Source of the DNA: Yersinia alsatica
GTDB taxonomy: Bacteria; Pseudomonadota; Gammaproteobacteria; Enterobacterales; Enterobacteriaceae
Direction: 5' to 3'
Assembly (NCBI RefSeq): GCF_902170305.1
Contig: NZ_CABHWW010000026.1
Coordinates: forward strand, 1 to 64,000
DNA: 64,000 nt
The notes under the pieces were generated by a model, which worked only from the letters and a program-made list of their open reading frames with translations, was not told the origin of the DNA and did not search any database. The first letter of the stretch is position 1; every line of letters begins with the position of its first letter. Below, piece by piece: positions 46,621 through 56,149 of this stretch. The translations under genes were made by a program, and so were the position numbers.

Positions 46621-47345
46621 TGCTTGAGAATGAATGCCTTGAGTTCGCGGCCTCGTCTGGTGATGAGGTTTGCGGCCTGATAGTTGATGGAAGGAGTCTG
46701 GTTAGGTGTAGGAATAGCCATCCGACACCTGAGCGACATTTCAGGATAAGCGATGATGATTGGTTGAATGCTGAGGCGGCGGGAGAGATCACCGCCGTTT
46801 TTCATTCTCACCCAGAGCTAAAACTTGTGCTGTCTGGCGCAGACCGAACCGGCCAACTGGCAACCGGTATCGATTGGTGGCTAGCGAGCGGTGGGAAGAT
46901 ACGGAAATTTAGGCCAGTGGCGCATTTGCTGGGACGGACTTTTATTCATGGGGTCGTGGATTGCTACACGCTATTTCGTGACGCCTATCACCTGTGCGGC
47001 ATCGACTTGCCTGATTTTGAACGCACTAACGGGTGGTGGTTGCGGGGCGAAAACCTTTATCTGAAAAACATGGCAGCCAATGGTTTTCATGAAGTAGATA
47101 TGCAAGACGTCCAGCTGGGTGATGTGTTTATTCGGCGAGCTTTTCCAGAGTCAGACCCTTGCCATGCCATGATTTACCTTGGTGATAACACCATTCTTCA
47201 TCATGAAAATACCGGTCGCCTAAGCCGCCGCGAACCTTTGCGGCCTGTTTATTTGCGCCTTACTCATTCAATCTGGAGACATGAACAATGCTCATCTTTA
47301 GATTTGCGGGGAATCTTCGACGACATTTCCGCCAGGTCACTTTAA
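46620..47345 (+). CDS. Tail tip protein K-like, JAB plus NlpC/P60 (241 aa)
   Basis: Two hydrolase-like domains: an N-terminal JAB/Mov34 metalloprotease motif (AVFHSHPELKLVLSGADRTGQ) and a C-terminal NlpC/P60 domain (GVVDCYTLFRDAYH with the catalytic Cys, then DPCHAMIYLGDNTILHH with the His). This is the lambda gpK organisation, needed in tail tip assembly and possibly in peptidoglycan digestion during entry. Overlaps L and I. Confidence 0.9.
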   Translation: MLENECLEFAASSGDEVCGLIVDGRSLVRCRNSHPTPERHFRISDDDWLNAEAAGEITAVFHSHPELKLVLSGADRTGQLATGIDWWLASGGKIRKFRPVAHLLGRTFIHGVVDCYTLFRDAYHLCGIDLPDFERTNGWWLRGENLYLKNMAANGFHEVDMQDVQLGDVFIRRAFPESDPCHAMIYLGDNTILHHENTGRLSRREPLRPVYLRLTHSIWRHEQCSSLDLRGIFDDISARSL

Positions 47346-47815
47346 AAGTGGATACCACTTCGCAGGGGTTGCGCCTTCTTCTCGCTCAATGTCCTGAATT
47401 CAAACGTGACTTCTATAAATCAAAAATTCGAATACGGATTGATGGTAATGACGTTTCCAGTGACACACTTAATTTCCATATGGATCGGCACTTAAGGGAT
47501 GGCGCGACGGTCTTGTTTGTTCCGGTTGTTGAGGGGGCAATAACTGCTGTGGCCGCAGCGTGGATCATGGTCGCCGTTACCGTGGCCTCTGTAGCTTATT
47601 CGCTCTATATGACCTCGAACATGAAAACCAAGACCTCGGCTGAATCAGCACAAAGCGGTTCGATAACGAACAACTCATACACTAGCGCTGAAAACAAAGT
47701 CGGACAGGGGCGTCCTGTTCCATTGCTGTTGGGTGAAATGGTTGTTGGGTCAAACGTGGGGTCACTTGGTATTGATACCAGCAATAACAAAGACTGGAAC
47801 ATCTCTATTAGCTAA
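47288..47815 (+). CDS. Tail assembly protein I-like (175 aa)
   Basis: Begins MLIFRFAGNLRRHFRQVTLKVDTTSQGLRLLLAQCPEF, then RIRIDGNDVSS and a hydrophobic middle (VVEGAITAVAAAWIMVAVTVASVAYSLY). It ends with NKVGQGRPVPLLLGEMVVGSNVGSLG. This is the lambda gpI pattern (ubiquitin-like N-terminus, membrane-like helix, LG motif). It starts 58 bases inside the K gene. It is required for tail tip assembly but is not found in finished virions in lambda. Confidence 0.88.
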   Translation: MLIFRFAGNLRRHFRQVTLKVDTTSQGLRLLLAQCPEFKRDFYKSKIRIRIDGNDVSSDTLNFHMDRHLRDGATVLFVPVVEGAITAVAAAWIMVAVTVASVAYSLYMTSNMKTKTSAESAQSGSITNNSYTSAENKVGQGRPVPLLLGEMVVGSNVGSLGIDTSNNKDWNISIS

Positions 47816-47824
47816 GGTGAAAAT

Positions 47825-50800
47825 ATGAGTTCAGGCGGCGGTGGCGGAAGTACGCCAACACTTATTAATGACAACCTCACGTCAAAGCAGTTCTATCGCG
47901 TTCTGGACATTATTTCTGAGGGGCCAATTTACGGCCCAGTAGATCAGGAACACCTCTCCTCATTCAGATTGAATAAAACGCCAATTACCAATAATACCGG
48001 TGTCGTCAGTGTCCCTGGTGTGAGTGTCGCGTGGCGTCCAGGATCAGCAACACAGCTCCCAATCAATGGTTTCTCTGCTATCGAGTCCACCACCATTGTT
48101 AATACGGACGTTACGCAGGCCACTCCTCTTGTGCGTACGGTTACTGATAATAACGTAACGCGCGTCCGGTTTAATGTGGGCGTTAATGCCTTGGTTGAGC
48201 AGGATACACAGGGTAACCAAAGAAATACCTCGGTAACGATGGTTATTGAGACAAGGGTGGAAAATGGTGCATTTACGCCGATAAAAACGGTAACGATCAC
48301 AGGCAAGATTTCAGGTGAATATCTGGAGGCCCATGTTATTGATGCCCCAGAGACCAAGCCATTTGATATCCGTGTGCGCCGCGTAACTCCAGATAGCACG
48401 AGTGACCTTCTAAATAATGGCACTGCGTGGAATAGCTACACTGAAATCATTGACGATAACCTTTCTTACCCATACACCGCTGTTTGTGGTGCCGTAATTG
48501 ACCGAGATCAGTACACCGATACACCAAATCGAACTTCTCATTTAAGAGGCATAATTGTTGATGTCCCCGACAATTACGACCCGATAACACGCACATATAC
48601 CGGGATATGGTTGGGTGGTTTCACATCTGCATGGACCAATAACCCTGCGTGGATATTCCGTATGTTGGTCAAAAATACGCGCTATGGGCTGGCTCGCCGC
48701 GCTGGGTACATCGATGTTGATGACGGCAGTCTGTATGTATTATCCCAATTTTGTGATCAAAAGGTTGATGATGGTTTCGGTGGCGAAGAACCGCGTTTTA
48801 CCTTGAATGCCTACATCACCGAGCAGAAAAGTGCACGTGAGCTGTTGGATGATATTGCTGGCATGTTCCGCGGCATAGCCTTGTGGGATGGTATGCGTTT
48901 TTCCATCATGATAGACCGGCCACAAGATCCGGTAACCGTTGTAACGAATGCCAGCGTCGTTGATGGGCTATTCACTTATAGCGCAATGAAGCGGTCAGAG
49001 CGTTACAACGCGGTTGTCGTGTCATGGACTGACCCAAATAACGGCTGGGAGCAAGTGAAGGAATACTACTCTGATGATGAGATGATCAGCAGCAGTGGTG
49101 CATACAACGAGACCACTATTGAAGCCTTTGGTTGTACGTCACGCGGTCAGGCCCGTAGGACAGCAAAATGGTTGGTTGAAAGCGCCAAGCTTGAAAAGGA
49201 CAAAGTAACGTTTCGTATGGCGCGGGATGCTATCGGTTTCATTCCAGGCGACATCATTGAGTTAATGGATAACAACAGAGCAGCAACCAGGCTCGGTGGC
49301 CGCATAGTTAGTCACAGCGGTGTGGTGATCAATGTTGACGCAGATGTGTCGGCATTGGCTGGCAATGGTGACACCATGTCTATCATGGGACCTAACGCGA
49401 AATTCACTAAATATGAAATTGCCTCAGTTAATGGTTCTGCTATCACGCTGAAAGTAGCTCCAGCATGGGTTAGAGATGGCACTACGTTTGCAATTTCAAC
49501 CAGTGAAGTATCTACGCGGCTATTTCGCATAATGGGTGTTTCTGAAGATGAAAATAGCTCTATCTACAGCATATCTGCAACGCTGCATAACCCCAACAAG
49601 CAAGCCATCGTTGACGAAGGTGCTGTATTTGATGTCCCTTCCGATACGCTAAATGGCTACCGTGTCCCAAATATTGAGAACCTTCGGGTCATCAATACAA
49701 ACAGTGAAACTGTTCAAGTGAGCGCTTCGTGGGAAACCGCCACTACAACCAGAAAACTGGTGTTTGAGTTGTTGGTTTATACCCTGGATGGAAAAGTTTT
49801 CGCTCAGTACGAAACAGATCAATTCCGCTATGACTTCTTTGGTATCCCAGCCGGAACATATTCACTTGGCGTTCGTGGGCGTAATGATAACGGTATGAAA
49901 GGGGCTGAAACACAGGTTAGCTTGCTCATTGGTGCACCCCCCATGCCATCTTCAGTTCGATGGACGCCAGGCATATTCTCTGCTGATGTTGTGCCAGTAA
50001 TGAACATCACAGCGACAACAGACACGACATTCGAGTTTTGGTGGACAGGAGAAATACCAGCATCTAGCGCGGCAAATATTGAGAATGAGGCTCAGTTTTT
50101 AGGGCGTTCAACTCAATGGACACTGAACGGACTCAAGGCTGACACAACTTATTATGTTTACGTCAGAACTCGTAATGCCTTTGGTGTTTCTGAGTTTGTT
50201 GAATCCTCTGGCGTGGCGTCGTCAGATATTCCTGGCATGATTGATTATATCGACCAGGCCATAAAGGGTTCGGAAACCTTCGGGCAACTGTCATCCGATC
50301 TGGATATGAATGCTGAAGCAATTATTGAGAATGCCTTGGCTAATGATGCTGATGTTCATCGCTGGAAGAAACAAAACGGTGATTTCAGAGCTGAGATATT
50401 CGATATACGACAAACAGTTATTACAGAGCTTGCAGCAACAGCAACAATAATTGAAGGTGTTCAATCACAGGTCGGTGAAAACTCAGCCGCTATTGAACGA
50501 CGAGCAGAAACGGTTGTTAAAGTTGATGGTACGGGTAGCGCCATTACTACGCTTAAAGTTGGAGCTGAATTTAATGGGGTATATAAATCAGCAGGTATGG
50601 CGATAGGGGTAGAATTTGATGGTGCCAACTGGACAAGTCAGGTTCTATTTTCCGCAAATACTTTCGGTGTTTATAACCCAAGCGATAACAGTTATAAACT
50701 TGCATTCGCAATAGAGAATGGGCAGACGTTTATTAACGAAGCATTTATTCAAGACGGATCTATAACCAATGCAAAAATAGGCGAATACATCCAGTCTAGT

Positions 50801-51412
50801 AATTGGAATGGTTCAACTATAGGTTGGCATGTAAATAAAAATGGAGATGCTTGGTTTAATAATGTCACTATTCGGGGAACTGTATATGCAACGGCAGGCA
50901 AATTCAGCGGTACGATTGAGAGTAATGATGGTTATTTTGGTGGCACTGTTTATGCCCGAAAAATTATTGGCGATGTTGTTCAGGGAACCCATTTAAAAGG
51001 ATATATAACCTCGACAGGATTAGTAACAGGAACAGTAGCGGAACGAGTACCAAGTGGTGTGTTATGGAGAGTTTTTTCCTTTGATTCTGCGGATTTTGAT
51101 AGAACATTAATCATTAACGGAGATGTGACATGGGGTAATATTTACTCTGGTAATGATTTGGGTGTTCTTATAAATGGTGTCGCTGTTCTTAACTTTGTAA
51201 CCGGAGGTGCTTCAACTCCTGCATCTACCGTTGGTGGCGTTTCTTTTAATATCCCTGCGACTTCTATAGGTGGTCGTGACGTACTGAGTATTAAATATAA
51301 CAGCTTTGGTGGGGGAAGCTCTAATGTCCCTCCCACATTTAATGCAACAGTATTAGTGTGTAAAAAAGGGAGCGGCGGTGTTCGTGTTGGCCCTAATAAC
51401 GTAGCTACGTAA
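47825..51412 (+). CDS. J: Tail tip / host specificity protein J (1195 aa)
   Basis: Lambda gpJ-like through the central tail-tip region: SKQFYRVLDIISEGPIYGPV, YPYTAVCGAVIDRDQYTDTP, NPAWIFRMLVKNTRYGLARRAG, and MKRSERYNAVVVSWTDPNNGWE. Fibronectin-like repeats and a C-terminal about 300 residues follow; the tail ends with Gly/Ser-rich beta domains. The distal C-terminus decides which receptor the phage binds, and should be the most variable part. Full length. Confidence 0.93.
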   Translation: MSSGGGGGSTPTLINDNLTSKQFYRVLDIISEGPIYGPVDQEHLSSFRLNKTPITNNTGVVSVPGVSVAWRPGSATQLPINGFSAIESTTIVNTDVTQATPLVRTVTDNNVTRVRFNVGVNALVEQDTQGNQRNTSVTMVIETRVENGAFTPIKTVTITGKISGEYLEAHVIDAPETKPFDIRVRRVTPDSTSDLLNNGTAWNSYTEIIDDNLSYPYTAVCGAVIDRDQYTDTPNRTSHLRGIIVDVPDNYDPITRTYTGIWLGGFTSAWTNNPAWIFRMLVKNTRYGLARRAGYIDVDDGSLYVLSQFCDQKVDDGFGGEEPRFTLNAYITEQKSARELLDDIAGMFRGIALWDGMRFSIMIDRPQDPVTVVTNASVVDGLFTYSAMKRSERYNAVVVSWTDPNNGWEQVKEYYSDDEMISSSGAYNETTIEAFGCTSRGQARRTAKWLVESAKLEKDKVTFRMARDAIGFIPGDIIELMDNNRAATRLGGRIVSHSGVVINVDADVSALAGNGDTMSIMGPNAKFTKYEIASVNGSAITLKVAPAWVRDGTTFAISTSEVSTRLFRIMGVSEDENSSIYSISATLHNPNKQAIVDEGAVFDVPSDTLNGYRVPNIENLRVINTNSETVQVSASWETATTTRKLVFELLVYTLDGKVFAQYETDQFRYDFFGIPAGTYSLGVRGRNDNGMKGAETQVSLLIGAPPMPSSVRWTPGIFSADVVPVMNITATTDTTFEFWWTGEIPASSAANIENEAQFLGRSTQWTLNGLKADTTYYVYVRTRNAFGVSEFVESSGVASSDIPGMIDYIDQAIKGSETFGQLSSDLDMNAEAIIENALANDADVHRWKKQNGDFRAEIFDIRQTVITELAATATIIEGVQSQVGENSAAIERRAETVVKVDGTGSAITTLKVGAEFNGVYKSAGMAIGVEFDGANWTSQVLFSANTFGVYNPSDNSYKLAFAIENGQTFINEAFIQDGSITNAKIGEYIQSSNWNGSTIGWHVNKNGDAWFNNVTIRGTVYATAGKFSGTIESNDGYFGGTVYARKIIGDVVQGTHLKGYITSTGLVTGTVAERVPSGVLWRVFSFDSADFDRTLIINGDVTWGNIYSGNDLGVLINGVAVLNFVTGGASTPASTVGGVSFNIPATSIGGRDVLSIKYNSFGGGSSNVPPTFNATVLVCKKGSGGVRVGPNNVAT

Positions 51413-51466
51413 ATAATAAATTTAATTACTAATCCTTTATAGCGTAAATAATAGCGAGAATAAATT

Positions 51467-52894
51467 ATGGCTTGGTATAGAACAGGTCGGGCTTCGTCCG
51501 TGGCTGGAAGTAATGTTATTACTGGTGTCGGAACGTTATGGGCCAATAATGTATTTGGTATTGCTCCGGGACAAATGATTTTTGTACCCGGAGCGGGTCA
51601 GGTTTTTATATATGAAATACTTTCTGTCGATAGCGATACTAAAATCCGAGTAACCCGAAATATTGCTACAGCAATTACCAATTCTGAATATGCAATTGTT
51701 ACGACTGTATCAAATTCAATGTCTGACCTGGCGCGTAGAACAGCGGTGCAATTGGATTTATATCAGCAGTTGCTTGAAGATTGGCAAAATATAACAACTG
51801 GCACCGGCGATGTCACAATTATTGCACCGGACGGCACTGAGGTAGTTATTCCTGCACTATCGTGGATTAGTGATTCAAAAACGTGGTTTGATACAAATAA
51901 AGAGTTGATAGAGAATGCAGGCGAGGCGGTGGCTGGAGCTGAGACGGTGCGTGACCAAGCGGTAGCAGCTAACACGGCGGCGCAAGCAGCAAAGACAACT
52001 GCGGTAGACTCCGCAACAACAGCTAGCAACGCCGAAGCAACGGCTACCGGAGCGGCTACCACCGCCACCACGGCTAAGAACGATGCCGTTGCGGCTAAGA
52101 CCGCAGCAGAAGCCGCCGCCGCTAGTGTAAACCTTCCACCGCTTGGCATTGGGTTGCCAAGCATGACACTTATTAATAATTTCGACTGGCAGAACTTCGT
52201 TTTCACATCTGGGGCCAACTATCTTGCCGCGTCCACAAGTTGGATCAATACCCCGGCAGGGGTTGGATACCCAACGGCATTAGCCATCAGTATAACCGTT
52301 GATTACATTACGGTTTCAAGTAATCAAATTGGCCTAACATTAATTCCTAACACAGCAACTTCCGTAAACTTTAAAGTCTACAAAGTTCTTTCAGTTGGCG
52401 CTGCCGGATCTCGCGTATTCACTGTGCGTGAAGAATGGAACTCAGCCAACCCTATCCCAATTTCTGGCGGGGGTACTGGCGCTAATACTTTAGCCGGCGC
52501 TCAATCAGCGCTAGGAATAGTAGATCAATTGTTTACCATTCTCTACCCAAATGGTACAGAAGCATCTCCAGCATCAATTGGAGCCAGCACAAGGTTAACG
52601 GTAGCAAATCCCTTTGCCGGCAGGCGTGTTGATTGCGCGGTCGAATTAAGAGTTGCAGTTTCTTCTGTAAATCAGTGGGGGGAGCCAGGCTGGATATATT
52701 TGGACAATACCTCTATCTCTCTTGGAACAAAAGCGACACCGTTAACTGTGGGTGCTGATAACGATAAATACCTCGTCATACAATCCGGGTCGCGCGATGT
52801 AATGAATTACTCCGTAAACGACGGTAATCCACACGGTGTGGCTACGGCATACACCAGCCTACCATTTAGATTGAAAGTATGGACGATAGACTAA
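51467..52894 (+). CDS. Tail fibre protein (475 aa)
   Basis: The N-terminus (MAWYRTGRASSVAGSNVITGVGTLWANN) is a common fibre attachment domain. Residues about 160-225 are an Ala/Thr-rich coiled coil (AAKTTAVDSATTASNAEATATG). A GGGTGANTLAGAQSALG motif, frequent in trimeric fibres, sits near residue 340. The last about 120 residues are the probable receptor-binding head. It is followed by an assembly chaperone gene. Confidence 0.88.
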   Translation: MAWYRTGRASSVAGSNVITGVGTLWANNVFGIAPGQMIFVPGAGQVFIYEILSVDSDTKIRVTRNIATAITNSEYAIVTTVSNSMSDLARRTAVQLDLYQQLLEDWQNITTGTGDVTIIAPDGTEVVIPALSWISDSKTWFDTNKELIENAGEAVAGAETVRDQAVAANTAAQAAKTTAVDSATTASNAEATATGAATTATTAKNDAVAAKTAAEAAAASVNLPPLGIGLPSMTLINNFDWQNFVFTSGANYLAASTSWINTPAGVGYPTALAISITVDYITVSSNQIGLTLIPNTATSVNFKVYKVLSVGAAGSRVFTVREEWNSANPIPISGGGTGANTLAGAQSALGIVDQLFTILYPNGTEASPASIGASTRLTVANPFAGRRVDCAVELRVAVSSVNQWGEPGWIYLDNTSISLGTKATPLTVGADNDKYLVIQSGSRDVMNYSVNDGNPHGVATAYTSLPFRLKVWTID

Positions 52895-53289
52895 TGATTA
52901 AACATTACGGAATTATCGGGACTAACGCATACGGAATTGATTTAGATGAAGACGCAACAATATGGAGTGGTTGGATATTAATGAAAGAAGAGCGTCCAAC
53001 TGATGAATACTACGCAGATGAAAACGGAGAGTGGTTGGCTGGCCCATCGCCGCAAGTTCTGCAACAAATGAGAATTGAAGCCAGAGAAAATCAGACGACT
53101 ATTTTATCACAGGCATCCGACATGATAGGTGCGTTGTCAGATGAAATAGAGGGTCTGGAGGATAGCGATGATGTTGTACCGGATAAACTGCGCACTGATT
53201 TGAAAGTATGGAAACAGTATCGTGTAAAAGTGAAGAACATCGATGTTTCCCTAGTGCCGGATATTGAGTGGCCTGTATCGCCGGAGTGA
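52894..53289 (+). CDS. Tail fibre assembly protein (131 aa)
   Basis: Tfa-like: HYGIIGTNAYGIDLDEDATIWSGW..., a central YADENGEWLAGPSP block and a C-terminal coiled region ending KVKNIDVSLVPDIEWPVSPE. These chaperones fold the fibre tip and may remain bound. The ATG at 52894 overlaps the fibre stop (TAATG). It is the last gene of the late operon. Confidence 0.8.
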   Translation: MIKHYGIIGTNAYGIDLDEDATIWSGWILMKEERPTDEYYADENGEWLAGPSPQVLQQMRIEARENQTTILSQASDMIGALSDEIEGLEDSDDVVPDKLRTDLKVWKQYRVKVKNIDVSLVPDIEWPVSPE

Positions 53290-53315
53290 TGAGTGGGCAG
53301 GGGTGCCTTGAGGTG

Positions 53316-53335
53316 GCGGCGCTGAATAACGCCGC
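53316..53335. terminator. Hairpin between late operon and integrase
   Basis: GCGGCG-CTGAATAA-CGCCGC, followed on the plus strand by TTACTTTTAC. The T run is imperfect. It lies between converging genes and may serve as terminator for the late operon. Confidence 0.5.
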
Positions 53336-53341
53336 TTACTT

Positions 53342-54520
53342 TTACTTAGCGATCATCGAATCAAGATAGTCGGCATACCATTGCATCATGCGCTTGCGGT
53401 CGTCAATATATTGGGCATGGTTATATACGCCTCTGATTTTACTTTTGTCCAGATGGGCAAGTTGACGCTCAACCCAATCACCTTCGAAACCATGCTCATT
53501 AAGTATTGAACTCATTTGGTGCCTGAATCCATGACCGCACGTTCTGCCCTCATAGCCAACCCTGCGGATCACCCCAAGCACGGTATTTTCGCTGATTGGC
53601 TTGGTTCTGTCATTTCGTCCGGGGAAGACTAATTGAAAGTGTCCGGTTACTGGTTGTAGCTGCTTGAACAGGTTAATGACTTGAGTTGATAGTGGCACTA
53701 TATGCAATCGGCGTTTCTTCATTACTTCAATTGGGATGGTCCATATTCCCGACTCCAAATCTACATCATTCCATTTTGCATGGCGTAATTCTTTGGTACG
53801 TAAACCAGTCAGCATTAATATCTGAGTGGCGGCCTTAGCTATCACGCTGCCAAAGTATGAGTTCAGCGCAATAATAAAATCTGGAACTTCAGCTTCAGTG
53901 AGGAATGGATAGTGAGTGCTATTCGGTGGCGTCATTGCCACCGTTAAATCTGGGGCCGGATTATATTCAGCCCGACCAGTAACGATCGCATATTTAAAAA
54001 CCTCCCCGCACCGCCTTCTTGTTTTTCTCGCCATCTCCATAGCGCCACGCCCTTCAATTTTCCTGAGTACATCCAAAAGCATTAATGGCTTCACATCTTT
54101 TATTGGCATATGTCCTATAAAAGGAAAGATGTCACGAACAAACATGGATAGCACTAAATCACTGTAGTCTGGCGTCCATACTTTCTTTTTTGAACTATGC
54201 CATTCTTTTGCAATTGCCTCGAAAGTGTTTTCAGCTGATATGCGCTGAGAAACTTTTTTTGCTTTCTTGTCTTGAGATGGATCCACACCATCAGCAAGCA
54301 GTGATTTAGCTTCATCTCTTTTTTGTCGGGCGTCGGCTAGGGTGGTTGCAGGGAACAGCCCAATCGTTAACAGCTTCTCTTTGCCGTTAATGCGGTACTT
54401 GAGCCGCCATGACTTAGCGCCTGTGATAGATACATAAAGAAATAACCCCCCACCGTCAGACAGTTTATAGGCTTTTTCTTGCGGCTTGGCTGTTTCCACC
54501 TGTCTGGCTGATAATGGCAT
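53342..54520 (-). CDS. int: IntS/P4-type tyrosine integrase (392 aa)
   Basis: N-terminal DUF4102 arm-binding domain (AKPQEKAYKLSDGGGLFLYV), SAM-like core-binding domain (NTFEAIAKEWHSS), then the catalytic domain. Residues R241 (LTGLRTKEL), H330 and R333 (HGFRH), H356 (LAH) and nucleophile Y366 (GVYNH) are all present. It is close in pattern to IntS of the E. coli KplE1 prophage (RRRCGEVFKYAIVTGRAEYNPAPDL). It catalyses recombination at the 3' end of argW. Its start lies 166 bp from the att core, so in the circular phage the promoter area adjoins attP. Confidence 0.95.
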   Translation of the reverse strand: MPLSARQVETAKPQEKAYKLSDGGGLFLYVSITGAKSWRLKYRINGKEKLLTIGLFPATTLADARQKRDEAKSLLADGVDPSQDKKAKKVSQRISAENTFEAIAKEWHSSKKKVWTPDYSDLVLSMFVRDIFPFIGHMPIKDVKPLMLLDVLRKIEGRGAMEMARKTRRRCGEVFKYAIVTGRAEYNPAPDLTVAMTPPNSTHYPFLTEAEVPDFIIALNSYFGSVIAKAATQILMLTGLRTKELRHAKWNDVDLESGIWTIPIEVMKKRRLHIVPLSTQVINLFKQLQPVTGHFQLVFPGRNDRTKPISENTVLGVIRRVGYEGRTCGHGFRHQMSSILNEHGFEGDWVERQLAHLDKSKIRGVYNHAQYIDDRKRMMQWYADYLDSMIAK

Positions 54521-54586
54521 TTCGGGGGTATCCTATGTAGAGGCCGTTTCAATACCCCTGATACTACCCCCACTTTATGCTTTATT

Positions 54587-54614
54587 CACGGTTATTTGTG
54601 GTTACGTGTGGTTA
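54587..54614. repeat. Phased repeats between integrase and att core
   Basis: CACGGTTA (54587), TGTGGTTA (54597) and TGTGGTTA (54607) occur at exact 10-bp steps. This is the kind of array bound by the integrase arm domain. Compare the phased pair at 4266-4283 beside the dead integrase. Confidence 0.45.
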
Positions 54615-54686
54615 TGTCGATTGTCTGGAGATGTTGCCGTGAAAAGGGTTTTTGGTGTGTCGTGGTATTGCGAGGTAATGCTGTAG

Positions 54687-54701
54687 TGGTGTCCCCGACT
54701 G
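54687..54701. repeat. Prophage attachment core, right end
   Basis: TGGTGTCCCCGACTG, the 3' end of argW including CCA (reverse complement), identical to 4299-4313. The tRNA stays intact because the phage carried these bases. Confidence 0.88.
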
Positions 54702-54761
54702 GAATCGAACCAGTAACTAGCCCTTAGGAGGGGCTTGTTATATCCGTTTAACTACGGGGAC
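54687..54761 (-). tRNA. argW: tRNA-Arg (anticodon CCU)
   Basis: Acceptor stem GTCCCCG with CGGGGAC; D arm AGTTAAACGGATATAA; anticodon stem AGCCCC with loop TCCTAA (anticodon CCT); T arm ACTGG-TTCGATT-CCAGT; then ACCA encoded. It matches enterobacterial argW, a rare-codon (AGG) tRNA and a frequent integration target. The prophage occupies its 3' side. Confidence 0.95.
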
Positions 54762-54807
54762 CTTTTTTATTGGCAGAGTTACTGCCGATAAAGTGGACTG
54801 CCGGAGC

Positions 54808-54813
54808 ATTATA
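54808..54813 (-). promoter_or_regulatory. argW promoter -10 box
   Basis: On the minus strand TATAAT is followed by GCTCC, a G+C-rich discriminator typical of stable-RNA promoters under stringent control. The -35 is weak. The tRNA begins about 47 bp downstream. Confidence 0.55.
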
Positions 54814-54967
54814 CGCATTTTGACCCAAATAATAAGCAGTTAGCTGTCTGTTTGGTTACTCTGTCACCAATGTGCAGTGAATAAATGCTCTCTATGTGCA
54901 AAAACACCAGCACACCGCAATAAGATGAGGGCGGTTATCGGTGTGCTGGTGATGAGCGGTTCTCCAC

Positions 54968-55846
54968 TTAGCGGTTTTTTCTCGGTCGGTGGGGCATATC
55001 GCTGCGGATCTGTGCATGGCTTATCAGGGCGAAAATAAAAGTACCGCCGATAATGTTGCCTGCGAGTGTTGGGATGGCGAAGGGATAAATAAATTGCTGC
55101 CAAGGTAGTGAGCCGTTAAACACCAGATAGAAGATTTCTACTGAGCCGACCACGATATGAGTCAGGTCGCATAATGCCACTAAATAGGTCATCAGAAAGA
55201 TCACCCAAATCTTGGCGCCTCCCGCAGAAGGCATCATCCATACCATGGTGGCAATGATCCAGCCAGAAAATATACCGTTAGCAAACATCTCACCTGATGA
55301 GTTATCCATCACGCTTTGTCCAATACTGACAAATGCCGCTCGTGTGGCATCATCAAATACCGGCATATGAATAAAGGAATAGGCCGCGATAGCCGTGCCG
55401 ATCAGGTTGCCTAGTAGCACCAGCCCCCAAAGGCGAAATAATAGAATGAAGTTTTGGCGGCTAGGTTTCTGCATGATTGGCAGCACCGGCGTGACTGTAT
55501 TTTCAGTAAATAACTGTTGGCGGGCCATAATGACAATAATAAAACCGAATGTATAACCGATATTTTCCAGCAGAAAACTGGCCGGGGTATCCGGTAATTT
55601 TGCGTGAAAGATACCTTTGGCAATCAGTGATGCTCCGATGGAAAGGCCAGCCGCAATAGCCGACCATAATAATGCAAAGCTATCGCGTTCTAACTCCTTT
55701 TCCCCGTCGAGGCGGATAATTTCATGAATTGCCGCCGCTTTGGAAGGCAGGTTCTTTTCATTTACTTCAATCTCTTTTCCCTCATGCTGCTCATCACTTT
55801 CCACTTTCAGTTCATCCTTATCTGGGGACGTTTTTTCATCACTCAT
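54968..55846 (-). CDS. yfdC: YfdC-like formate/nitrite-transporter family protein (292 aa)
   Basis: A charged N-terminal region of about 55 residues is followed by six to seven hydrophobic segments with FNT family motifs (LLGNLIGTA, ANGIFSGWIIATMVWMM, TLAGNIIGG). YfdC is the distant FNT member found beside argW and mlaA in E. coli, too. Its substrate is not established. It acts in the inner membrane. The gene faces the tRNA and is transcribed away from the ccm operon. Confidence 0.88.
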   Translation of the reverse strand: MSDEKTSPDKDELKVESDEQHEGKEIEVNEKNLPSKAAAIHEIIRLDGEKELERDSFALLWSAIAAGLSIGASLIAKGIFHAKLPDTPASFLLENIGYTFGFIIVIMARQQLFTENTVTPVLPIMQKPSRQNFILLFRLWGLVLLGNLIGTAIAAYSFIHMPVFDDATRAAFVSIGQSVMDNSSGEMFANGIFSGWIIATMVWMMPSAGGAKIWVIFLMTYLVALCDLTHIVVGSVEIFYLVFNGSLPWQQFIYPFAIPTLAGNIIGGTFIFALISHAQIRSDMPHRPRKNR

Positions 55847-56149
55847 AGGGGATTTCCTGGTTGGTCGATTAAATGGTTGTTTGGGCTGGGTGCAGGAAAA
55901 TAAGAAAATAGCAAAGTAATAAGCATAGTCGTTAATGACTGTCCGCGATTTTTTTGTCGGTGAGAATTGCAGCCACGAGGTTATCCAATTCTAATGTTGC
56001 TGGTTTTTTCTTCAGAAATTTGATCTTAACCCGAATATTACCTCGATAAGGGTAGGGATCGCATTAGACCCATGCTACGTAAGGATTAAGCCTTATGTTA
56101 TCATTTAGTCTTCACGAACTGGCAATCCTCCTATGGAAGGCAATCCCTC
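55847..56149. other. Divergent intergenic region yfdC-ccmA
   Basis: About 300 bases between two divergent genes. It must hold promoters for both. A partial dyad (AAGGATTAAGCCTT near 56080-56095) is visible, but no clear FNR, NarL or other known operator was found. Confidence 0.4.

Noticed and set aside
54864-55103. 79-residue frame overlapping yfdC end
   Set aside because: Basic, repeat-poor frame antiparallel to nothing functional; it overlaps the clear yfdC coding region on the same strand in another frame.
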